In this document: piece after piece, positions 1 through 27,500 of the stretch
Layout of the letters: each line of letters starts with the position of its first letter
How positions within the stretch are numbered: position 1 is the stretch's first letter
Source: Armadillidium nasatum
Lineage: Eukaryota > Arthropoda > Malacostraca > Isopoda > Armadillidiidae
Assembly (NCBI GenBank): GCA_009176605.1
Contig: SEYY01005306.1
Span: forward strand, 1-27,500
Direction: 5' to 3'
DNA: 27,500 nt
Program-made: the position numbers and the translations under genes
The notes under the pieces: model-generated
Databases searched by the model: none
Told to the model about the DNA's origin: nothing
The model's input: only the letters and a program-made list of their open reading frames with translations

Positions 1-569
1 AGAGCAGGAATCTTTAATTCCTGTTTGGGAGAAATTGTTCTCAATATTTGAGTGAGCTCTGCACGAGAGACTGCGTCTTCATTGGAATGATTGGATGATG
101 ACGAATGTCGGGGTTCAACAGGTGGAAGAGGGCGTACTTTTTGTATGATCTTCTGGATTTGCATGTGATAGTTAGAGGACGAAACGATTTCCTTCATTGA
201 GGACAGTTTTATCATACTTCATGAGTTTTGACATGCAAATCTTAGCCTCTATATCCTCCATCCAGTTGTCGAATTTCTTCCAACCTGAGAGAAACTTCCT
301 CCAGCAATGATGTCACAATGGCTGGTTCGAATACCCTCAGGAGGGGGGCTCACGATTGGTTTCAACAGCAATGTCACTTTTCTTCTTATAACCCCTCTTG
401 ATACTTTCAAAGGGGACATCACTTTCTTTACTGCATCCAGAAGTTTGGCTTTTTCTTCCGGTTCGATGCTAATGTCCTCTGTTCCAAAATCACTGGAGAT
501 ATTGTCTTCCAGATCCTCCAGAAGGGCTGAGGCAGCTGTCAAAGCACTCAAATCCATGTTGAAATTCAA
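1..569 (-). pseudogene. Gag-like fragment of an LTR retroelement (possibly BEL/Pao), broken
   Basis: A minus-strand reading frame starts at 569 and stays open to 249, giving 106 residues. It has an acidic stretch (EDLEDNISSDFGTED, about residues 17-31) and then a basic stretch (VSRGVIRRKVT, about residues 56-66). Coding character then shifts frame: a second minus frame around 320-260 carries a Glu/Leu-rich helical run, and a third frame follows to about 200. Near the window edge the frame reads ELTQILRTISPKQELKIPA, which resembles the lead-in to the DUF1759 region of BEL/Pao gag proteins. At least two frameshifts and several stops make it non-functional. The family assignment rests on remembered motif style only. 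It continues beyond position 1. It could instead be another retroelement gag or an unrelated decayed gene. Confidence 0.35.
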
Positions 570-884
570 ATTTCGATTAAGGTTTCAATTCAAAATTCGA
601 TTCAATTCAACAAGATGACAAGCAGCGGTATCACTTTCGAAACGTCGAAAATTATCAACGATGTTAAACAGTAGGTGTCCCTTTTCAAGTGAGATCAAAA
701 AAACAAACAAAAAAGTTTGGCAAAAAAAAAAAAAAAATAAAAATTATACACACTATAATCAACTTGAAAAACAACACACCGTTCTTGAGGGCTTGCAGTG
801 ATTACCACTACTCGCTGGATTCGAGTGACGTAAATCTGAATGTTGCGTAAAGAAGTCTTACAGCACTGTATTCAAAAATGTATT
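570..884. other. AT-rich DNA without a recognised gene
   Basis: This stretch holds a 15-base A run near 722-736 and short degenerate repeats of a TTCAATTCAAAATTCGATT-like unit at 575-608. If the fragment before it is a retroelement gag, this could be its untranslated leader, but I see no clear primer binding site or LTR end. Confidence 0.4.
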
Positions 885-1240
885 GCCGATACCGATAATG
901 TGCGGCAGATACACCACAATGTATAACCGATACCGATATTGTGAGGCAGATACACAATAATGTATAACCGATACCGATATGTGAGCCGATACTGAAGGGT
1001 GAATTGCCGATACCAGAGTATCTGTGACCAATACCGAATGTGTGTGGCCAATACCGGATGTGTGTGGCCAATACCGAATGTGTGTATAGCCAATACCGAA
1101 ATGTGTATAGCCAATACCGAAGCATGTATGGCCAATACCAAAGTATGTGTGGCCTTTACCGAAGTGTGTGAGGCTTTTATCTAAGTGTGTGAAACCGATA
1201 CCGATATGTGCCCGATACCGATGTACGAAATTGTTACCGA
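885..1240. repeat. Degenerate minisatellite, 20-22 bp period
   Basis: The core is CCAATACCGAATGTGTGTGG or close variants. Successive units starting near 1029 measure 20, 20, 22, 21, 21, 21, 21 and 21 bases. Proximal units are CCGATACCGATATGTG-like and spaced more irregularly. Because the period is not a multiple of three and the unit lacks stop codons on the minus strand, all three minus frames stay open (808-1125, 858-1265 and 872-1141). The predicted peptides are repeats such as GIGHTCFGIGYTHFGIGYTH. I read them as repeat artefacts, not as genes. Confidence 0.85.
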
Positions 1241-2619
<1,379 letters not shown>

Positions 2620-2658
2620 GCTTAACAAGTTATTGATATTATGATTATATTTGAATAG

Positions 2659-6990
<4,332 letters not shown>

Positions 6991-7496
6991 GGACTCGTTT
7001 TCCTAACGAACAATCTATTATCTTTCAAACATTTTCCTACTTCTCTATCAAATTTTTACTATAATTTCAAAGACAATTGTCAGTCAGAGGGAAAACTAAA
7101 GTCAACATCTGATCTATTTATATTAAAATGTAGGAAGTTGATTGAAAGATTAGATTCGTTCTTATCTTTATTATTAATATTAGCTTTTCTTCTCTCGCTT
7201 CTCAATATTAGCAGTCATCAAAATATATACGTTTGTAATTCCCTCAATATAAACATTCCTAATGGCTTTAAATGTATTAGAAAACAATATTTTAGAATAT
7301 TTAGACTAGCTTCTCAGTCAAAGTTACAGATTCCATACTTAAAAATTATTACTCAATCTCTAAACTTTTTTGCATCTTGCCCCAAAGAAGGCCTGTTTCT
7401 TTGGTGGCAGGATGCAGTTTCCTAAGACGGTTTACGGTGGTTCATTCTTTTGGAATTCAAGTTTACATATTTGAATCATGAGAAAAATAAAATAAA
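6991..7496 (+). other. AMD1: AMD1 3' UTR with overlapping AATAAA signals
   Basis: This is the sequence after the AMD1 stop codon. Two overlapping AATAAA hexamers lie at 7486-7491 and 7491-7496 and are the first convincing poly(A) signals, so the UTR is likely about 520 bases. A 95-codon plus-strand frame at 7138-7425 has no recognisable domain and is probably chance. The transcript end is inference. Confidence 0.5.
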
Positions 7497-7856
7497 ATCA
7501 TGAGCCCAGACTTGCTCTGGTGTCAATGAAAAAGGTTTTATTTTTTCCGCGTCATGTCAAGAGAGAAAGTAGATCCATTGCTTCACTGTTTCGAGCAGGA
7601 GTCAATACTTGATTTTTGTGATCTTTGGAGAAGTGTTGTGTGAATTACCATTTTAGAAATGATATTTGAGGAGAGAAAATATATACATGTATATTCCTGT
7701 TAATGGTAATTCCAGATTATACGAAAGCTTCTTTGACAATTTGATGAGTATATATAAGACATCTATAAACTTTGATTATATTAGTTGTATTTCTTAATGC
7801 ATTTTCAAATTAGATTAATATAGGTATATTACTATTGTTAAATTCTTATAGGTTAA

Positions 7857-7938
7857 TAATAATATTAATAATAATATAATATATAATATATATATATATA
7901 TTATATATTTTTATATTTATATTTTTTATATATATATT

Positions 7939-7998
<60 letters not shown>

Positions 7999-8118
7999 TT
8001 GTTACTAAAATATAGAGAATTAAAAAGTTTGCTTATTTTTGTGTTTATTATGAATAATATATTGAGCAAATAATTATTTTTTCAATATCCATATTTATAT
8101 ATATATATATATATATAA

Positions 8119-8203
<85 letters not shown>

Positions 8204-8224
8204 ATATATATATATATATATATA
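7857..8224. repeat. Compound TA-rich repeat region
   Basis: Two blocks of alternating TA (purest at about 7943-7990 and 8120-8197) are mixed with TTTATAT and AATAATAT variants and separated by about 100 bases of unique sequence. Confidence 0.9.
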
Positions 8225-8252
8225 AAAAATAAATAAAAATTAATTTTAATAA

Positions 8253-8263
<11 letters not shown>

Positions 8264-8307
<44 letters not shown>
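8264..8307 (+). repeat. Poly(A) tract, 44 bases
   Basis: An uninterrupted A run preceded by an A/T-rich AATAAAG-like sequence at 8249-8255. It might be the tail of an old retroposed transcript on the plus strand, but the sequence before it is only TA repeat. Confidence 0.95.
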
Positions 8308-8310
<3 letters not shown>

Positions 8311-9023
8311 CAAAAATTGTTACTGTACCCCAACATATCAATTTTAGCCACTAAGAAAACGTAAAGGTTGTCATAAAAGTAAAACTACTGCAGTATGACC
8401 GCAATTTCGTTAAAGATACACAAGACAATCGACTGCTGACCTAACAAGTGACTTGACTAATTGCATTCTCGATTTAGATTTGTGTGGCAAAACCAGAGAG
8501 ACTCATGGAAACGCATAGAAAACAATGCCATCTGATTGAATCATAAATATAATAATATACGAGTTAATATATATAGTAATGGTAAGAGAATTAAACCACA
8601 TCTTGAGAATTAGGAAAACCATTGGAGGTGATGATTATTGAAGTCACCAAGACTAATTATTTCAGAAGGAAGCAAAAAGAATGTACCTATTTTAGAGTAT
8701 AGACAGTTGGAAGAATTAGGTATAGTCAACTGACTTACGAGACAATAGATATTAGGTAGAAAAGTCAAAATTCATTAAATAAGAAACGGGAAAACAAAAG
8801 TCACTCCCCATACAGTTATACACAAACAATCGCCTTCAAGTCAAAGTCAAAGGCTGAATAAAGAAGATAGAGACATTAAAGAAAATAAAATAGATGAAGT
8901 TTAGAGAAGGAAAGATGGTCAAAAAATATGAAAATTAGAATAAAAATTACGAATGCTGCAGAAAACTGAAGACCGTGCAACAGAACAAGCTTTCACATCC
9001 GTCGAATTAAGCACCAACTCTAA

Positions 9024-9840
<817 letters not shown>

Positions 9841-10097
9841 TGTAGAAATAAAATTACAGAAATAAAAATCTATAATTTACTTATAAGAAAAAAATATACA
9901 ATATGAAGAAAATATCCTTCTAAAAAAAAACTCCTTTTAAATAATTGGAAATACAAACAATTTATCATACATTCAGCATTAATATAAATATACCATAGTA
10001 TATACTAATACGGTCATTGCTTATTTTCTTAGTATTATTAAATGTAATAATAATAATAATAATAATTTGTAGGATATTTTTTGTAACATTAATGAAT

Positions 10098-24043
<13,946 letters not shown>

Positions 24044-24103
24044 CTTGATATCTATTAAAGTTGGTAGACCTTACAGGCCTACTCTTGATCTTATTAGCAA
24101 GCT
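24044..24103 (-). other. POLR2B: Candidate RPB2 5' leader next to the start codon
   Basis: Upstream of the ATGATG at 24043, the transcript strand reads through AT-rich sequence. A plausible splice acceptor, TTTCTTCAG, would start a leader exon at 24103. Either this is the 3' end of a noncoding first exon or an unspliced leader continues further up. I see no clear TATA box or initiator that fixes the start site. Confidence 0.25.
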
Positions 24104-24394
24104 CTGAAGAAATGTAAGATTAACTAATGACACACTCTGTTTTTTAAGGCTATTTTGCGGTACTGTTTATAAAAGTTGTTTGAGGAAACCTGAAAATACA
24201 GAAATTAGATGCTTTAAAAGAAATTTTCTCAGAAAAGCAAAATCGACTAATTTAATAAAAAACAAAAAATGAGAAGTCTAGTAAATTAGTATACAATTTC
24301 TTGTACTTCAGATAATTGCAGTGCAAACCTGTACAAATCTAGAACTAGAACATCAACAAAAGCTTCTTACTAGCAAATATAACAAGCTCTAGAC
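24104..24394. other. RPB2 upstream region, nothing clear
   Basis: AT-rich DNA between the candidate leader and the hAT-like element. The RPB2 promoter could lie here if the leader is short. I recognise no specific regulatory site. Confidence 0.3.
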
Positions 24395-24638
24395 TAGGGA
24401 TGCCGAAAAAGTTTCGATATATATCGATATAAATATATTTTACGATAGTATCGAAAAAATATTGATGATATTTTAAAAAACCGATATAACGATATTTTAT
24501 CCTCAGTATCGAACCAACGATATTTTTTTTTACTTTAAGTAGTTTTCTGCACCTTTATAAAATAAAATTTAAGCAAAATTTGTGCTATTTTTTATGTGGG
24601 TATATATTTATATATATATATTTATATATATATGGCTT

Positions 24639-24799
24639 AGGCTAAGAAGTTGTCTGACCTTGTATGTTTATATTTTTATATCGAAATTTTGAAATTTCCA
24701 TCAATCAGTTACGCCTGTATCACACGGCAAACTTCGGTCTTTCAGGTTATGACACAGGCTGTGGTTATGATAAGTCGAACTAGGAACGCTAGAAAACTA

Positions 24800-24884
<85 letters not shown>

Positions 24885-24906
24885 GGCATAAATTAAATGA
24901 AATCTA

Positions 24907-24986
<80 letters not shown>

Positions 24987-25070
24987 AAATGTCAACAAAT
25001 TTGCATTGATATATTGATGTTTCCATATATCGATATTTCATATATCGAAGGTCAGACAACTTCTTAACCT
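24639..25070. mobile_element. Inner inverted-repeat element nested in the hAT-like element
   Basis: The terminal repeats are TAAGAAGTTGTCTGACCTT (24643-24661) and AAGGTCAGACAACTTCTTA (25048-25066). They extend outward with one mismatch to about 23 bases. Positions 24710-24800 and 24985-25050 match the right arm of the element at 21311-21840, but the left half lacks the matching arm. Two AAT arrays enlarge the interior. TA-rich DNA flanks both ends. Confidence 0.68.
24800..24984. repeat. Two (AAT)n arrays
   Basis: About 85 bases (24800-24884) and 77 bases (24908-24984) of AAT, separated by 23 bases of element sequence (AGGCATAAATTAAATGAAAT). The poly-Asn and poly-Tyr reading frames here are artefacts. 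Confidence 0.96.
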
Positions 25071-25073
25071 TAC

Positions 25074-25085
25074 TTATATATATAT

Positions 25086-25117
<32 letters not shown>

Positions 25118-25120
25118 ATA

Positions 25121-25200
<80 letters not shown>
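25074..25200. repeat. TA array followed by (GT)n
   Basis: TA with several AATATA breaks to about 25166, then GTATGTGTGT and about 15 GT units to 25200. It lies at the right edge of the inner element. Confidence 0.95.
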
Positions 25201-25202
<2 letters not shown>

Positions 25203-25360
25203 TATATAAATATAAATATACATATTTATAATTAAAACGATAATTTCTAAAACCGATATATCAATACTTTTTAACCGATAGTATCGAGGGCAATTTGATA
25301 TTTTGAAAAAATTATCTATAATCGATATATTGATATTTTTTAAAAATATCGGCATCCCTA

Positions 25361-25930
25361 CAGTCAAGACAATGAACAAGCCTATGTCCTTAAACGTTTA
25401 TATAATCAAGAACTACTTATGGTGAAATATTAAACAGTCCACTAACATAAATACTGTTGTAAGAGTTCAGTATCTTATTTTATTGGGTATTTTAATTTTA
25501 TTATAGGAATATTTAAGTTACAGTAAATGTAGTTCAAAAATGTCCATGAGTTTTAAGGAAAAATTGGTGGTGGTTAATATGCATTTTATCATTATTTGAA
25601 TGCTTTTTTTTTTATAATTACAGCCCCAAGAACATGCAGTTCGAGTTCAAAGAAATTACTACTAAAACAAATAAAGATAAGTCACCTAGTCCCAACAATT
25701 ACTTATAAACCTTGCAACCAATTGGTACATTCAATTACGTTAAGAAAATAATAGAATAGAAATAATGTTACCCACTCTAGTAACTAAACGTAAAAAAATT
25801 CTGGACATGCACTTTAAAAAGAGGAGATCACAAATCAAGGGGCATTAGAACAGAAATACAAAATGAAAAGAACATAAAATAAGATTAATTCCCAAATCAT
25901 TCGTATATCTAATATAACATTCAAAATTTC
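25361..25930. other. Gene-free DNA between the hAT-like element and the LINE remnant
   Basis: Nothing coding or repetitive is recognised. It may hold the 3' tail of the minus-strand LINE. Confidence 0.4.
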
Positions 25931-25934
25931 AAGT

Positions 25935-26900
25935 GTGATACTAGTTATCATCAATAGGTAAACCATTCCAAAAATCAGTTTTTCTATTTCCAAAGACGTA
26001 TCTTTTTTTCAAATCCGGGCTAAGTGTAATTTTTCTCATCATGACTTCTAATTCCCCTATCCTACTTTTTCATGAAAATCAGAAAATTTAATAAATTTGA
26101 ATATCTCATCAAGAAATATCCTTTCCACGGAAAACATTCCCAGTTTTCTTCATCTCGATATATAGCTCTTAATAGAGGGATCCCTCTTCATTCGATTGAA
26201 TGAGGAAGAGTACGAATAATTTAACGAAATACTAGTAGCAACGCACATTTTTTAAGGTAAGGCTTTTGCTGTGGCATGTTTTATTTTATCTTTAATAGTT
26301 TTTGCTTCCTTTACATCTCTCATAAGTGATTTTTAAAATTGCAAATTTATAAAATTAAATTAAAGCTTAAAATATTTTACCGAGTATGAAAATTTTCTGT
26401 AGTTTTGCTAAATTTTAATACAACATTTATGATTCCCAATAGAAGCTGTCAATTTATTATCATCATCAAGGAAAACTATGGAAACCGTACTATTATTCCC
26501 TCGCTCATTTTATATAAAAAAAATTAAGAACAGGAATGGGTTCAACATAAGACAATAATGAACACTACTTTTCACCATCTCCAATAATAACTTATCATTT
26601 TGTAAATACAACATATTGACTTCTATAGCTAATCCAATTTATGTGATATCTTATGCATTTAGGTAGTTTTTTTATCAAACACATTGCAAAAATCTAAATC
26701 AATAATATTAACTGGTTCCCCTTTGTCAAAGCGTTTGGTTATGTTTAATGAATTTCAAAAGGCTTATGTGACAAGATCTGTCTTTACTGTATATTATTAT
26801 CTGCCGTTTCTTTATTTCAGTTTTCAGTATTCTTTCGAAATTTTCTACTGCTAATGATATTAAATTAACCGGCTTCGTTTCAACAAATCTTCTTTATTAT
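25935..26900 (-). mobile_element. Decayed CR1/L2-type LINE, reverse transcriptase region
   Basis: Minus-strand translation in shifting frames follows the usual order of a reverse transcriptase. KPVNLISLAVENFERILK (about 26835-26890) parallels the RPVSLTS block. DRSCHISLLKFI follows near 26775. DKGEPVNIIDLDFCNVFD (about 26680-26735) is motif A. NPFLFLIFFI lies near 26530. FLDDDNKL (26450-26473) replaces the usual FADDTKL catalytic box. KKRYVFGNRKTDFWNGLP (about 25957-26010) matches the C-terminal block. Frameshifts and stops separate the pieces. It is a different, older family than the plus-strand LINE copies at 3514 and 9143. Confidence 0.75.
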
Positions 26901-27500
26901 CTTTCAGAAATATAGCTTCATTTTTCTGTCCTAATGTAGTTCACAATAAATAGTAAATCTGTCAAGTGTTCTTTTAATTTTGTTGACCTCAAATTTACTA
27001 GATGACTTTGTAGATTTTTCCAACATTTTTTAATTAAAATCATTTTCGAATAATATAAAACTACTGATTTAGTAAAGTATCCGAGCTTTCGTCCAAACAA
27101 TTTTGATATTTTCAAGTACTGATTTATTTGCTAACAAATTACCCAGCATTACTTTTTAAAGATAATATAAAGGAATAAAAATAATAATAGAATTACAAAC
27201 TATCTCTTCTTAAGTTTAAAAAAATAAATAAATAAAATGACTTTAAGTATTTTAAGATATTTAAGAAATTGGACATATTGTTTAATTTTACATTAATCTC
27301 TAGTCTATTCTTCTTCAAAAGCAGTGATCCTACAGGTCAAAGTTGATAAAAGTCACCTTTTCTAACTAGTACATTAATGCATGTCTCTGTAACTCCTTCT
27401 GGACCAGTCATGATGCTCTTTAAAGTGTTGAAATACTTTACTCGGCTTCTACCTGTGTTGCGACTTTCTCTTGCCAAGAGTATATGTTGTGTACCCTATG
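26901..27500. other. Right end of window, nothing recognised
   Basis: A 65-codon minus frame at 26918-27115 may be more of the decayed LINE upstream of its reverse transcriptase, but no motif supports this. The last 200 bases are less AT-rich, with no gene I can name. Confidence 0.35.

Larger units (their letters stand above)
24395..25360. mobile_element. hAT-like non-autonomous element containing a second element
   Basis: The ends are TAGGGATGCCGA and its inverse TCGGCATCCCTA. Subterminal regions are packed with CGATATATCGATAT-type motifs on both sides (24415-24525 and 25245-25340), a style known from some hAT families. The element is 966 bases long and has no transposase. The 8-base flanks (CTCTAGAC and CAGTCAAG) do not form a clean target duplication, so the exact ends or the superfamily may be wrong. 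The interior is occupied by another inverted-repeat element, AAT arrays and TA/GT arrays. Confidence 0.65.

Noticed and set aside
885-1240. CRISPR-like array
   Set aside because: The units are contiguous and degenerate with no unique spacers, and the locus is in a eukaryotic genome.
7138-7425. A 95-codon plus frame after AMD1
   Set aside because: It lies in the probable AMD1 3' UTR, has no domain and no splice context, and is biased as expected for AT-rich DNA.
24650-24998. Poly-Asn, poly-Leu and poly-Tyr open frames over AAT repeats
   Set aside because: They are produced by the trinucleotide repeats alone.
26173-26210. AGAGGGATCCCTCT palindrome followed by an imperfect hairpin
   Set aside because: It is a short isolated palindrome inside decayed LINE sequence, without further structure.

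Overview
This window is animal nuclear DNA, most likely from an arthropod and probably a decapod crustacean. The evidence is two intron-rich, highly conserved housekeeping genes, an AT-rich background crowded with very long (TA)n arrays, and non-LTR retrotransposon fragments whose reverse transcriptase resembles Jockey/CR1-type elements that I associate with decapod genomes. The organism assignment is inference from remembered family features, not from a search.

Layout. Positions 1-2658 hold a broken gag-like fragment on the minus strand, a minisatellite with a 20-22 bp period, and otherwise featureless AT-rich DNA. Positions 2659-6990 on the plus strand hold the last five coding exons of S-adenosylmethionine decarboxylase (AMD1). 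Its N-terminal exons were not found and probably lie before position 1. A 2.2 kb LINE remnant sits in one AMD1 intron. Positions 6991-10097 are the AMD1 3' UTR and the gap between two convergent genes, with TA arrays and a second, shorter LINE fragment. Positions 10098-24043 on the minus strand hold RPB2, the second-largest subunit of RNA polymerase II. I could reconstruct it fully: 19 coding exons, 3543 nt, 1180 residues, with every splice junction in phase. Its 4.8 kb first intron is a cluster of foldback elements and miniature DNA transposons. Upstream of RPB2 are a hAT-like element containing a second inverted-repeat element (24395-25360) and a decayed CR1/L2-type LINE on the minus strand (about 25935-26900). 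The last 600 bases show nothing I recognise.

The two genes work in separate processes: AMD1 commits S-adenosylmethionine to polyamine synthesis, and RPB2 forms much of the polymerase active site. They are arranged tail to tail with about 2.6 kb between the AMD1 poly(A) signal candidates and the RPB2 stop. Nothing in the sequence suggests a shared function.

I found no new enzyme system, CRISPR array or RNA gene. The points most worth a second look concern splicing and repeats. An AMD1 exon has a weak in-frame donor followed by a strong donor that would give a premature stop. One AMD1 exon junction is one base out of phase at an A8 run. One RPB2 intron is 82 percent TA repeat, and two RPB2 splice acceptors directly abut TA arrays. 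Several mobile elements sit inside split TA arrays.
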